A stretch of DNA of 64,000 bases from Haliotis asinina (taxonomy: Eukaryota > Mollusca > Gastropoda > Lepetellida > Haliotidae), in contig NC_090291.1 in the NCBI RefSeq assembly GCF_037392515.1, positions 40,717,501 through 40,781,500 on the forward strand, read 5' to 3'. Shown here piece after piece: positions 35,453 to 48,900 of the stretch (position 1 is its first letter; every line of letters begins with the position of its first letter). Both the position numbers and the translations under genes were made by a program. The notes beneath the pieces were generated by a model. The model worked only from the letters and a program-made list of their open reading frames with translations. It was not told the DNA's origin and did not search any database.

Positions 35453-35855
35453 TTAAACAATAGGTCCGTATCTTCTGTGCGGAGCAGCATACAGAATTTT
35501 TGTCTCGAGGGTTGGTTATGAAAGAAATTAGGCAGATATTTTTTCTGATTTCTGAGTATTGCAGGCATATATGTAGTGCATGGTACTCATCCTCTTGCGA
35601 TAGATTACAGAATGGACACTGAGTATCTATTGTATTTACAGTTTTGGCAAATCGTACGGCTTGGACATGAAAATTGTGGGCATTACATCTATATTTAGTG
35701 AGCGCACGCTTAAGTTGTGGTGATTTAATCTTTGAAAAGTAAATTTCTGTATTAATACAGTATTTATATTCTCTATAAAAGTTTACAGACGTAGATGAAG
35801 TTATTTCATTGTGCCAGTCTTGTTGATAAATATCTTTGCATCTCTGTCTGAATAC

Positions 35856-36079
35856 AACATATGTCATATTTGGGATTTCACTTTCTTAGTAAAGTACAAA
35901 TTCTAGTACTTTTTTCGGTTGAGTCCCATCCGGGATTCGAACCCGCACCCTCAGAGTCAGGCACCTAATCGCCAGCACACAAAGTCAGCCGCCTAGCCCG
36001 CTCAGCCATCGCGACTTTCACTACTAAGAAAGTGAAATCCCAAATATGACATATGTTGCATTTGACCACTTTCTAAATG
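35856..36079 (-). mobile_element. SINE with tRNA-Leu-like body and long inverted arms
   Basis: 224-bp insert in the LINE, flanked by an imperfect 17-18-bp duplication ending CTGTCTGAATAC (35838-35855 and 36080-36096). Minus strand carries GATGGCTGAGCGGGCTAGGC (A-box) and GGGTTCGAATCCCGG (B-box) with a long variable arm, as in tRNA-Leu. The acceptor stem does not pair, so it is not a working tRNA. The body is bracketed by about 35-bp inverted repeats (ACATATGTCATATTTGGGAT on one side). Confidence 0.8.
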
Positions 36080-38435
36080 GCATCCTGTCTGAATACGTCA
36101 ATGAAATATTTTGCTTTGCTTACATTTTGAGCGAGCCATACATTTCCAAAACCATGGCTAAAAAGAGTAGTTCTGACGAAGGAAACCCAATTAGTATCTC
36201 CTGTATCATCTAATGCTTTAAGCATTTCATAGCTGCATCGTGAATATCGTGAAATTGGTTGTCTTATTAATCTTAGCCAATATGATATTACCCGACAGCG
36301 GGCGTTAATAAATAATGGAAAACGACCACATTCAGCTAAAATAACCTTGTTCGCGGTTCTGTAACCAACACGTAACAGGAACTTACAGAACTTTGAATGT
36401 ACCTTTTCAATATTTTTGTTCAATAGTTTTGGTTTGATTTTCGAGTTTGAGGACGTATTAAAGTTAATAAGATAGGTGTTATGTCGTGGAAATCAGGTAG
36501 GATGTGTGGGGACATGTATAATTGAGAGGTACGTGTGCATAGTTTTGAATGTCACCGAATTCTTAGCGTTTCGATTTCAGCTTGAAATCTGAACGAGTCG
36601 ATGTCTGCACGACAATCCAATATGGCAGCTGGTGCTCCTTTACTCTATTAATATGTATGACGTGAGTGTATCTATGGTCTGTGTTTAACCTGCAGTGCGA
36701 TATCGGGTTCCTGTGGCACAGCTACTGTCGAAGATGTGGAACGGCTGGCTCAGTGTGTTAATACTTCTCATGCCTGTAAAGTGCAAGTTCGTTTTTATTA
36801 CTGCATCTCATCGGCTCTTACAGGCATTGAGACAAATCACTATCATATTAAGGCTGAGGCTGGACATTTACAAGATATGGAAAAAAGTATTTTATGTCTA
36901 TGAAAATGGTGTTAGATCGCCTAACATATCTAATAACTACTAGTATCTGACAAGAAATTGATGAAATGTATCAGGGAATTCAATTATAGTTTATTACCAG
37001 TTACGAAAACAAAGAAAGCTTTAAATATGATTCAGAAACGTCTCAATGCAGAATACCCTTTGCTTCATGTTGCTCGTAAGGATCCCGGCTATTATTATAA
37101 GGAACGCACTCTTCCTTTTTGGCGAGACTCTATTTTAATTTCGCTTGCCGTTCCTATCCAAACTCATTCTACTCTTTTCGATGTATATCGAATCAATTCC
37201 TTTGGTTTTACCTATTAATCAATCAGTTAGATATGTTACTCAAATTATGAATTTTCCTGATTACTCAGCTATTTCAGACGAGAAGGACCAGTGTACTGAG
37301 TTCTCTTCAACGGATTTTCTATGCTGTGATGAAAGTGAAAAAACACTGTCCAATTGCAATTTTCCACAGTTCGACACATAAAACGTCTCTTACATGCTTA
37401 CTTGCTTGTGCGATATTAAATTGAAACTGAATGGACTGCGGCCAATGTCTCTTGAAATCGAACTTAAAAATTATACCCACCTAATTTCTTATTACTGTCT
37501 GAATTTTTCAATGAATCTATGTGGACATAAATTGTAACTTTACAGCCTCATAACGATTCGGATTTTAATATTCCACATTTTTCTTTGACGATGCAGTCTT
37601 TGATAAACTCCATACAAAAGATAGTGACTTTCAAGTTATTTCAGAGAGTTTGAAAATGTCACAGGTTGCTTCCAATAATGCAACTGAAGGTAATTGGATG
37701 GATTCTCCCTAAACCATGTGCCTTGGATGGACACAATACAAACCCTTATCTTTTAACGGCTAGCATTGCCGCAGGTTGATCTTTCTTCTTCTTGATTGTC
37801 GTTCTTTATTTATGGTTTAAAGTTTCGCGATTATTTTTTAATGTAACGTTTCTGTCCATAGGTTCCGCGACTGATAGTTTGACTGTTTGGGGACCTCCAA
37901 AACCTTCACCACCTCCAGCTTATCTAACACCATCCTGTATGTCCTTGATTAAATCAACAATTTCAATGGATGTGTTTTTGATTGTATCTACAGTGTGTTT
38001 GGTATCTTTTTCACTGGTTCTCCATTTGACTAATTCTTTTTCTTGTCACGAAATTATGCTTCCGCAATTTCAACTCTGCGCCCGAGACTTAACGGTATCC
38101 GGTAGACATCATCTCACTTCGCATTAAACGAGAATTCCTTTCTACTTCTTACTGTTTGATTCTCATAATTTGCGCGTTCCTACACCGACAAAAGTCATGT
38201 ACATTTCTGGCAAAAATTGATATCAGGTGGTTAAAAGCTTTTCAGTTGAAGCTGTTTATTCCCATTGGAATCGGCGTTGCGTTCCCCTACTGTTGACATA
38301 ACGTATGTCCACCTGGCCATGAAGCTGAGGCTGAAGATTATACGTAGACTTAAAGATAAAGTAATTTTGTTTAATTTTCTGGTAAGTTAGGATTAGAGGT
38401 AGACATTCCAACATGACATTTGTCATTTTAACATA

Positions 38436-39736
38436 TAGTCTGGTTCATAATTATTGAGAATTTTTCTTCTTACTTTGAGCTATCCTAACACCTCAACTGA
38501 TTCACTGATATTTAAAACTAAGTAATGGTATAAGGGAGGTAACTCATCTTGGCCTACTGAGTATAGTACAATTAGAGTTACCTCCCCTGAATTTGTAGCA
38601 GACGTCATTTTCCTCAGCACTGTCAACAATGTCTGCTGAAGATAAAAGAAGGTTGATTTTTGAGTTGTGTAATCAAGGAATTGATGATGTAAATACACTG
38701 GCAGAGAGAACAGGAACTCCTCTTTCTACTGTGTATAGGATTAGGAAGAATTTTAAAGAGGGAAAGGATTTTGGGCATCAGAAAGGAGCAGGGAGACTCA
38801 GAAAATTGGACTTCTCAGATCGCGTCCGGCTGGGAATTTTAGCGTCTAAAAAGCAAAGGGCAAGCATCTCCAACATCAGGTATGAAATGATAGAAAGGGG
38901 ATCAACAGTTGTATCAAAATCTACAGTTAGAAGAAATTTGATTGATCTTGGATGGGAGAAAAAGACTGGAATTCTTTCTCCTCTCATGAAACAAGAACAT
39001 AAAGACAGGCGTGTTGAGTGGTGTTTGGCACATGAAAACTTTGACTGGGAAAATGTGATTTTTACTGATGAAAGCTCAATATGGGTATATCCCAATAATG
39101 TGAAAATATTGACAAAGTCTGCGTCAGCACCGTTGTATCGACGACCTAAATACAGCCCAAAGTTTCATGTATGGGGAGCGGATATCCTTATTAGGAACGA
39201 CCCCGCTGTGTGCGTTTGAGGGAAATCTGACAAGTCAACGCTACACTAACATATTAGATAATTTTCTGCTTCCAAGTGCACATGTGTTTTATGGAAATGA
39301 CTGGATTTTGCAGCAAGATAATGATCCTAAACACACATGCCAAGCAGTGGTTTCAGGAGAAAAATGTGACTGCATTACCATTTCCTGCATATAGTCCTGA
39401 CTTAAATCCCATTGAGAACATTTGGGGGATGATGAAGGAATGTGTGAATCAAAAGGGGTTGACAAAAATTGAAGACATGAAGAGAGAAGTGGTCCGATAC
39501 TGGGACAGCATAACTCACGAGACACTAACCTCTCTGATAGGAAGTATGCAATATGCCTACCCGTCTTAGACTGTGCCGTGAAGCTCAAGGAGACTTGATA
39601 AAATATTAAATTGTTACCTACACAACATGAAAAGGTCAGTTCACTTTCACAATACATTCAATTTTATCTGATTTGTTCTCGTTTAATAATATGAAATGCT
39701 TTAGCTATTCTCAATAATTTTGAACCATACTGTATA
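38436..39736 (+). mobile_element. Tc1-like DNA transposon, DD34E, frameshifted
   Basis: About 1.3 kb between inverted ends TAGTCTGGTTCATAATTATT and, reversed, CAGTATGGTTCAAAATTATT, with TA at the edges. Transposase starts at 38629 (MSAEDKRRLIFELCNQGIDD), paired helix-turn-helix, GAGRLRKLDFSDR, then IFTDESSIWVYP (first Asp), QQDNDPKHTC (second Asp) and YSPDLNPIENIW (Glu). The first 196 codons are open; at least two frame changes follow (near 39165-39220 and near 39340). It sits within the fossil retrovirus-like region. Confidence 0.9.
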
Positions 39737-41159
39737 TAAAAAGCCTCCGCATTTCCTCATTCGTCCCCATGCTTTCAGACTGCTTGGTTCTTGAGTGAGA
39801 TTCATTTTGAAATATTTTTCAGAGACTGCGATTTTCAAAATCCTTTTTAGCTTACACTTTTGAAATTCAATTTCAAAATTCTTTCCCATTTTTAACTCAG
39901 CTTTTCAAACAAAACAGCTTTGACAATAGTGTATATTATTGTGAATATGAGTCCGGTACTGATCTTTCCTGTATTTCTATTTCACAGAGTGTCCTATACC
40001 TTAATTTGTCTTATTGTTCACCCTTTGTTAAACCGATTGTTACTCCTAAGTCAAATGTACTTTTGGTGGATCAGTGACACGGAGCTATTGAAGACGTTAT
40101 TGAAGACACACGAGCTGCACTTCGACGGAAGTCGCAGCTCTTCGCACTACGCACTCCTCTCATTCATTGTCCATCCCATTTTCGAGCGCTGCCGTTTTGG
40201 CGGGTAGTTTTATTTATAGCGGTACTGTTGCCATTGTCATCTGAATTAGAGCCAACGGATCCTGTCGCTTTGGAACAAGTCACCATACTGGCGGAATATT
40301 TCCGTGCGCCATACTTGTTTGAGGCATGTGCACGGACTGTGTTTTTAAACCAAGATCCAATTTCGGTTAAGCATTCGTGGATAATATGGGAGGCGGTTAA
40401 CCTTGCATTCCAGTCGACAGTCATTACTGGCTCCTTTGGATGTTTTGGAGCGGGAATTTGTTTTCCCAACATGCCAGTTAAATCCGCCACATCGAAACTA
40501 CTTTTAAGCTTAATGAAACCTGTATCGGGGATTTGGTTGACCAGACTCGCCGTTGGTATCAAACATGGTTCCGTCAACCTTCCAGCGTAGGTTGTAAAAG
40601 GCCTGTTCGTTTACAGGCATAATCGAACCCCATGGTCCTACCGTTACCCTTTTAGGTCGTTATTGTCGGTGCACGGGATAATCCCGGACATGTATGGTCC
40701 CCACTGTGGTACCCGTACCTACATGGGCGTGCTGTCCTCTTGTATATAATGACACCATTGCGGGCTCGTTTCAGACAACACTGGGTTGCTCCTCGTCACA
40801 CAAGTGCACCGCCTATGATTACTCTCCCTTCACAGCCGGTTCCCACTCCACCTTCACTCCTTCAACCTACCAATCCATCGCGGTCCCCGCGTCATCACGA
40901 AGCCCTTCGGACGATGTGTGGATATCTATCGATTCAAACATCCCTGGCCTTGAACCCCTTGACCCCATATCGCCACGTCATACTGCACCTTCTTTGGATG
41001 GTGGATGCTTATCAACTGATTCCAAAATCCCCAGTCTTGACCCAGCTGACCCTGCCTCGCCGGGCTCCTCGTCATCATCATCGGAGTTGGAGTCATTTTT
41101 GGACTCCCCACAAGTGTCCAGGACAACCTGATCAATTATAGGATTTATATTTTCAATAC

Positions 41160-41850
41160 ACATTACACAAGAGTGTTAAATATTAACACCTCCCTTTATA
41201 GGGAACACACATTAGTTAGTTCTGATAAAACCTTAATGTTAATGAGATAACGCAGGCCAATATTTATATTATTCGCTCATGTAACGTTATGTATCTTGGG
41301 AACGTATATTCTACCTATTTAACCACGTGGAAATTGGTCGATATTATCTAATCAATACGCCATGAATACACTCTTTATCATATCATTCTTGTATTACTGT
41401 CAGGTAATTGTCATAATTTTATTGTCTTCACAACATGTTACACGCATAGTCTGGAGAAATGGTAATTATGCAACTTCCCTGTATTTATATTTTATATTTA
41501 TAGTGCTGATAATGTTTATCCGTCAACACAGACAAAACTCTATTCTCATCTATCTTTCAATATTCCTATAATCCCTCACACATTTATCTATGTTGTTCGT
41601 CATCGTCTTGTATACCACGAAGCATCTATTGAATGCTGTACTCATATCCGCATTTATAGATTAGGTTCTTGTCTGTGACTTAGATCTCGGATCTCTTTAA
41701 TATACCTTTTCCATATTATGACAATGACAATTATGAATCAGATACTGAGTCGTCTTATAGCCGTATGTTCATATTTACCCACATCGGCTTGGGTCCAGAA
41801 CAGATTGTTGTAATCCATTGTTCCTTTCACTTGTCACCAAATCTGTTTTA
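41160..41850. other. AT-rich spacer, possible edge of the fossil region
   Basis: Begins near GTGTTAAATATTAACACCTC, a short palindrome, but I found no matching copy upstream that would prove an LTR. No gene seen. Confidence 0.35.
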
Positions 41851-41899
41851 CTTTATTGTTTCCAATTCACTTCACTGGTCATCAATTTACTGGCTTTAG

Positions 41900-42500
41900 C
41901 TTAACACCCTTTCTCAAGTCCATAGTCTGCCCACATTCCATTGGAGGACTGCCACTCCTTTCTCGACGTCCATATCGTGGGCCAATACTGACGCCGTTTC
42001 GTCAACGTCAACGTCTGCTATGGGCCAAACGCTACCTCCGATGGACCCAGAAAGACTGGAATCGAGTCGTCTTTAGCGATGAATCCAGGTTTACCCTCAG
42101 ATTCGCGGACGGCAGGCATAGAGTCTGGAGACGACTTCGTGAACGGTATATCCAATGTTGTGTACAGGAAGTCGACAGATTCGGGGACGGAAGTTGGTGT
42201 GGGGTGCTTTCTGTGGGAACAACAGTTCCCAACTTCTGGTCGTCCGTGGAAACCTCACAGCTGCTGCCTACCGCGACCAGGCGCTCACTCCTGAACTCGT
42301 TCCTTCCATGGCGGCTCGTGGCACAGGTCTACAGTTATAGTATGATAATGCTCGGGCATTTCGCGATGTTCACACGGAATTTCCTTCAAACGCTGGATTC
42401 AACGTCATGGAATGCCATCAAGGTCCCTGACCTTAATCCAATAGAGCACGTTTCGGATGCAGTTGGGAGAAGGCTTGATCAGTTCCATGTCTTGTAAAGA
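41900..42500 (+). mobile_element. Tc1-like transposase fragment
   Basis: Pieces in different frames: LLWAKRYLRWTQKDWNRVVF, FSDESRFTLRFADGRHRVW (first Asp), then WGAFCGNNS and TAAAYRDQAL, and finally PDLNPIEHVSDAVGRRL (Glu). Termini not identified. Dead copy. Confidence 0.8.
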
Positions 42501-42742
42501 GCTGCTCTATCCTGTCAAGGTAACGGAGTAACGGAGCTTATATACAACAGTCAAAAACAGTGACAAACTATCACAATGACAAACTCGTTTATTTACAGAC
42601 CTCCGTCCTTCTAATCTTGCCGAGAGGGCCGTTAAATACGAAAATATAAAGACGTTCAGGGACAGTGATGTCCATGTTGTATTTAATACGTGAGTCATCC
42701 GCCGTTCACTCAAGAAATGAATAAACGATATAGCTGACAGTA
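42501..42742. other. Spacer edge before the right arm
   Basis: No gene recognised. Arm homology begins immediately after, at about 42743. Confidence 0.5.
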
Positions 42743-42906
42743 GGGAACACTCCCATTGCACATGCTACATCTGCACTGTATATTGTATGATCGAGTGACT
42801 GACACGTCATGTGTTGAAATCGATACTGGGGTCTAAGATAGTGGTGTGCGTTATTGCTTCTAGCAAGGTCTTCGGGTACAGACGTTTTTCATTATCTCTC
42901 AGGAGG
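42743..42906 (+). promoter_or_regulatory. Proximal upstream region of the right lectin gene
   Basis: Conserved with 25771-25935. Has TATA-like GTATATTGTATG (42778-42789) and GACACGTCATGTG (42801-42813). Sequence upstream of 42743 is unrelated to the left gene's upstream sequence. Confidence 0.35.
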
Positions 42907-45900
42907 ATGTTGTCTAACCACTGTAAAATTGTATTCCTAATTTGGGGAATCGTAAAGCTTGTCCACTGTGACAACTGTTTTGACGTGGCTACTGTAGTGC
43001 AGCATGACAAGTACATGGAACACCAGGTGTTCAGGAAGTTCAGAAGTCTGTCTTTGTACATTTGTGTTTCGGAATGTCTCCAGTCCTCAAGATGTCTTTC
43101 CTTTGGATTCGACAAGAAAAGGCGCACCTGTTTTCTCAACGATAAGGACAGTGTCAATGGAAACGTTGTTGAGAGAACGGGATTCCTCTTCAGTGACATC
43201 CTCCACTGGCCAAGGGTTTGTACTAATATTATTTTATACATACACTGAAATTAGAGGTCACAAACGTAAATCCCTTAATACATGTGGTCAGTTCTTTTGG
43301 TACGGTAATTTGCCTTTTCCGAAACATACTTCTTTCAGGCAGCTGCTCATTTGTGCCGTTTGGGGCATTTGTGCCGTTTGGGGCATTTGTGCTCAATACT
43401 GGAGTTCTGACGTAACGAATCCGATTTGAGAATACAAATGTCAGAACAGATGAATAAGTGTGTGTTGTTTTACGCTGCTCTGTTATAATGCAATATTACA
43501 GCTATGGACCAGACAATCCAGTGATCAACAGCATGAGCTTCGATCTGCGCAGTTGACATGACTTAAGGATGCGAATGTCAGAGCAGATGAATGAGTGAGT
43601 GTAGTTTTACGCCGTTTTGTTACAATGCAATATTACTGCTATGTAGAGGCGGTCGGTAAAACCAAGTGATCAACAGTGTGAGATTCGATCCGCGCAGTTG
43701 GGAACCGATGACGGCAGTTTGTTGTTACCGTGCTATTTGTTTTGTTTTCAAATATTGCATAGAAAATTTCAAGAAATGAACTTTGGGAAGTCTGTAAAAA
43801 ATATACCATTTAAAAAACTATTAAGACCAGTTGAAACAGTTTGGTAAAAATGTAATCAGACTGCGTTCAATACATAGGCGCACAGAACAAGTGCTCGGAA
43901 TCAACGGCACCCATGTGCTTTCTCACGAATATAACCACGCAAGAGTATTAACATATCAAAATCGGTTAAAACATACTTACATCAGTTTTAGTTTTACACC
44001 ACTTTTAGCAATTTTCAAGCAATATGACAGCGGGAAACACCAGAAACGGGCTTCACATATTGTACCCATGTGGGGAATTGAACCCTGGTTTTCGACGTGA
44101 CGAGCGAACGCTTTAACCACCATGCTACCCCACCGCTTTACATATAACTATGTGCACCGTACTTGTGTAAAGGTCAACACATACAATATTGACAAACAAC
44201 GCATGAATAAGAACTTGGAGATTACTCACTTCGATGATAGGAATTACAAATTTATCAGACCTTTCCCAGTCTCATTAAAACTATGGTCTGAGATGCAAAT
44301 TACAGAAACAGCGGAATATTTCTGCTATTACTGACATGATGTCAAGGGTGAATTTACTGTGACTGTGTCCAGTCTACCCAGCTGTGAATTGTGTACCTCG
44401 TTAGGATGCCACAACCACACTATAACTCGGTGCGCCTTGTGGCAGCACGAGTTGTATACTGCCCAGGGAGTTGAGACTGATAATACGATGTGACGCTGAG
44501 ACGGATATCCACTGATCGTGAGAAACAAATACCAGCGCCTTGAACAAGCAATAGTTGCATGGATATGTGGGCTATATATAAATATCCTTTAATAATCATA
44601 CCCAACTTAATCGTCGTTTCTATTTGTAGTCTCTCTCTGGTCCGTGTTCGGTGGTGTTGTGCCCGGCATCATTCCGGTGCCAGGTAGACCGACTTGGTCG
44701 TGCAGCCTGCGTTCCAGGTAACCATATTTTTACATTTTGTCGATTCCAAATGCATAATAAATTGTATAAAAGGAAACAAATTCTCGTTTAGAGATGTCAG
44801 AGACCGACTGGAATGGGTTTGGGTGCGTGAGGGTCTCCGATTCGAGTACCCCTGCTTGTTTCAGGGGGACATTGTTAACTATCAGCAGAAGGAGAAGTAG
44901 TTAGTGAGTGAGTGAGTGAGTGAGTGAATGAGAAAGAGAGTTAGTGAGTGAGTGAGATTTAGATTCACATTGGCTATAACGATATGTACATTAATAATAA
45001 CTTTTTTTACACAACATGTCAACATAAGACAGTAAAACAAATTTAACTACTGCTAGACACATATTAGATGATCATGTGCACTGAACACATTTGTGACAAG
45101 AGAGGCGGTACAACGAATTGGGCGAGTACATTTGGCTGCTACAGGTATCTTGACGATTATGCACGTGCAATACATGCTAACCGTGACATGAAATCAACAC
45201 CGCTACTGATTAACACCTGTCTCGCTACTGTTTTACACCTGTCTCAATACTGTTAAAACAGATTTCAGTTGTAGTAAAAAATGTCCAAGTTAGGAAAACA
45301 TGGGCAAATAGTTCATTCTCAGGCAAGGGAGATAGCATACAATGTTATCATGTAAATGGACAAAAATTGTGCAACCAAAGCAGATTCTCTTTTAGAAAGT
45401 AGCCTTGCTACTGGACTCTCAACGGCAACTTTAAAGCGCATTAAGGCAGAAGGTGGTAGGAGTGCGAGTGGACCTACATTTATCAGTCCCACCAAGTTGC
45501 GCAAACCCAAAACTTGCAGTTACAAACTTGATGATTTCGACCGGTGTGAAGTCCGTCAATTTGTACAAGGTTTATATGGCGTAAAAAACAACTACCCACT
45601 CTGGATACGATGTATGATATGGCAAAGTGCCAGTTGAACTACAAGGGTTCTAAGGAAAGTTTTCGAAAAAATCTCAAAGACATGGGGTTTACGTGGCGAA
45701 AAACGCAGTCAAACCGTAACCTTTTAATGGAACGTAAAGACATTGTTTCCAAGCGTTTGCAATACTTGCGTGCAATAAAGAAATACAGAGAAGAAAATCG
45801 AACACTCATCTTTATCGATGAAACATGGTTGCATGTACACCACATTGTCCCAAAGTGCTGGCAACTTGAGGGTGAAGTCGTAATAAATGGGGTTCAACCT

Positions 45901-48900
45901 CCGTCTGGCACTGGACCTCGGCTCATTGTGGTTCATGCAGGGGTGAAAACAGTTTTGTTCCAAATGCTTTGCTTGTTTTTGATTCCAAACTCAAATCAGC
46001 AGACTATCATGACGAGATGAACTTTGATAATATTTCCAAATGGCTCCAGGAAAAGTTGATCCCAAACCTTCCACTGCACTCTGTCATCGTTATGGATAAT
46101 GCACCATATCATAGCAAGCAAGTGGACAAATGTCCGACAACCGCCAACAGAAAAGATGACACAAAAGCGTGGCTAGAAAGGCACAATATCTCATTTGATG
46201 AGAAAATGCTTAAAGCCGAACTATTGTTTCTTGCAAAAATCCAACAAATCGGGCCCTGTCTACAGAGTAGACACGATGTTGAAGCAACATGGTCATGATG
46301 TACTACGTCTCCCTCCATACCACGCAGAACTAAACCCGATTGAGTTAATTTGGGCAAATGTGAAAATTATGTCGCTTCACAAAACTTGCAGTTCACAAAA
46401 AGTTCATTAAGAGTTGCCATAAATGAATCTGTGCAAAAGAATGGTCGGAATGTTGTAAACAAGTTAAAACAATTGAAGATGGTTACTGGCAATCGCAGTA
46501 GAAAGGGAAATTGACAGACTAGTGATTGACTTAGGACTTGCAAGTGATTCAGACACCGAGACTGACTCAGAGAGTGATAATTAAAACATAAATCAATAAG
46601 TCCGCCTAATGTGCCAGCATTGTTGTGTCTTGTACAATAATTGACACATACTATATCAGGTTTTTACTGTTCCCATAATTTGTCATAAAAAAGAGTAATC
46701 TTTGGCGAGTTGTCAGTATTTTATATTTTTTTAGTCACTGATAAATCTACTGAGTCTGGTACTGAGTAATCCCCAAACCGACAAATTTGTGTACAAAGAT
46801 GTTTCTCACTGACTTATCAATGTCAAAAGGTATTTTCAATTTTCTGTACACAATTTTGGTGACCATAATAAAAATAGGACAGAAATTTGGAAATATTGTT
46901 TGAATACTAACCATTTCTCTGGAACCGGTTATATAACTTTCCAAGACATGTATTCCCGGTCGATCACCAGTGGAATTATGGACGAAAATCAGCCCGTACA
47001 GAGAAATAGGAACAAAATTATGGGATAAAAATATTTCCCCCTTGCTACTCTGATTTAGCCACCACCATTCAGATAACCTTTAACATATTAAATAGTTAAA
47101 TGAAACACAATTAACTATATGTAGTTATTATCTATTTACTATTTAGCAGACGAAAAGTCAACTTTACCCATTAAAACATTTTTCCTTCGAATGATAAGAA
47201 TACAATTTCAGGCATAAGATACTGATATTCCACGCTAACCTTTAGTTAAGGCGAAGGCAAATAGATGATTGTGGCATTGACAAGCATTTTAGATATTCAA
47301 CAATTTTGTTAAAAAAAAAACCCAAGAAAATGTCATTTGCTTCGTGAAATGGATCGGTGGTCCTAAACATATTTGCTCAGTATATTGTGTTGATTCAGTT
47401 CGTTGGGATTGTACCTGTTCCCAAATCGAGTGTGCTATAACAATTCATGCATGAAACGCACGGGGAAAATGAACTTCTCGATATTTATCAGACAACCTGT
47501 CTCAATCTTGTTTCAAGTGGATCGTTCTATGGGGCGTTCCCAAGTATGCAAATTGGGGTCATTTGTCAGGTCGTGGATCATCTTGTATGTGTTTACCAGT
47601 AAGATATCACTGATGCATCTAGGAAAAGGAAGCTATGATACAAATGATGCATCTGTGATGGGGAAACTTTGATAGTATTGCTGCATCTAGGACAGGGGAA
47701 CTAAGATATGCTTATGTCTTTGTGACAAGTAAGCTAAGATACTGCCGATGTATCTAGGACCGAGAAGCTACCAATCAAACCACTGATGCATCTGTGAAAT
47801 GAAAACTAAGATACTACGGATGCATCTAGATCAGGGGGACTAAGATACTGCTGGAGCATCCGTGACAGAGAAACCAAAACATTGCATGTGCATTTGGGAC
47901 ATGTAAGCTAAGATACCACTGATGCATCTAAGACAGGCAAGTCAAGCTACTGCTGATACACTGAGACGAAGACGTTCGTGTAACTGTTTCTACACTCCTC
48001 ATATCTCACAAATATTTCAGAATTCTTTGGGTGTGGTCAGCCCCCAGAGTTAACGGGCGCCAGCAAGACCTACGAGGGTCATTACCAGGGTGCTGTAACA
48101 ACCTACATCTGTAAGCAGGACTTCACAGCCTGTCACGACAAAGTTACCAGCATCTGCCAATCCTCTGGTCAATGGGAGAAAATGACGACTGGCTGGTGTA
48201 GTCAGAATGTTTGGCTAAATCCGGTGAGTCAAACATATTTCGTCGTCTAGAATTTAACTTTACTCCTATTCAAATGTACACTAAAACTTATATATGAATG
48301 TATCTAAATGTGACTAAAATATTTATTAATGCTGAAACATAACCGGTGTCACATATGTCATATTTGCACATATCACCTTCGCCTTGAATCAAAGTCGCTG
48401 TTTGTGACGTCATTAAACAATTAAACGTGACGTTACTCTAGCTCGGGAAATAAAGAAAATCACACTCGTTTCTTGTAAGTCGCATGACACTTGCTCGTAT
48501 AATAATTTCTAATTTTCCCTTGTATGATATCCTGGTGTCATTTATTTATCTTGCAAATTATTCTCTCTCTTAGGCTCTTGACGTAAAGCATCCACTTCCG
48601 TGTGGGCCATCAAGAGCGTTCACAGCAACAGTCATTGGAACACCAAACCAAGCTACGAGGTAATCATGACCAGTTTATTATGAAAAGGGTACAATAAAAT
48701 AAAATGCAACACTGAAAACAGCTACGGCACCAGGTGTCTGCGGAAACGGTAATCATGCACTGCCCTTTTGGAAGCGTCATGCACACAAGTTGTCTAAAAG
48801 GAAGTAAATGTTTTTACTCCGAAAACTTTCGAATATTGTCGTAGTCATTTGTTCATAACATTAAAGCCATTTTAAATAGTTTTAAATAAAAATGACATTA

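Larger units (their letters stand above)
33990..36470 (-). mobile_element. Second LINE (non-LTR) fragment, minus strand, twice interrupted
   Basis: Minus strand 36423-36080 and 35837-35456 encode the C-terminal region after the reverse transcriptase: IEKVHSKFCKFLLRVGYRTA, WVSFVRTTLFSHGFGNVWLA, then CPFCNLSQEDEYHALHICLQ (a CCHC-like knuckle). The 3' end is GGCCTTGGGGCCACATATAC then AATAAACTGTCTGTCTG at 33996-34070. No endonuclease domain is present in this fragment, so it belongs to a different clade from the RLE LINE. It is interrupted by the TTAA element and by the SINE. Confidence 0.8.
31890..41150 (+). mobile_element. Fossil retrovirus-like region (gag-like and envelope-like parts)
   Basis: Broken remnant, plus strand. 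The gag-like part lies at about 31890-33290: a capsid-like stretch with HVEEWFDRLLHLPSFKKW and a CCHC-type knuckle near 32485-32530. An envelope-like part (fusion-glycoprotein style, with KDPGYYYKERTLPFWRDS) lies at about 36690-38130. Further material at about 39900-41150, with a serine/proline-rich end, may belong to it. No reverse transcriptase and no LTR pair were recognised. LINE, TTAA-type, SINE and Tc1-like elements lie between the parts. There are many breaks; it is old and non-functional. That the parts came from one element is inference. Confidence 0.5.

Noticed and set aside
35930-36020. tRNA-Leu gene on the minus strand
   Set aside because: A and B boxes are good but the acceptor stem does not pair and the sequence sits inside a SINE with target duplication; called a SINE.
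41160-41850. 3' LTR of the fossil retrovirus-like region
   Set aside because: Starts with a plausible TGT and short palindrome, but I found no matching upstream copy.
44122-44334. Frame conserved in both arms (24130-24312 and 44122-44334)
   Set aside because: Lies in the first lectin intron, has no acceptor/donor in the needed phases and no domain; arm conservation alone explains it.
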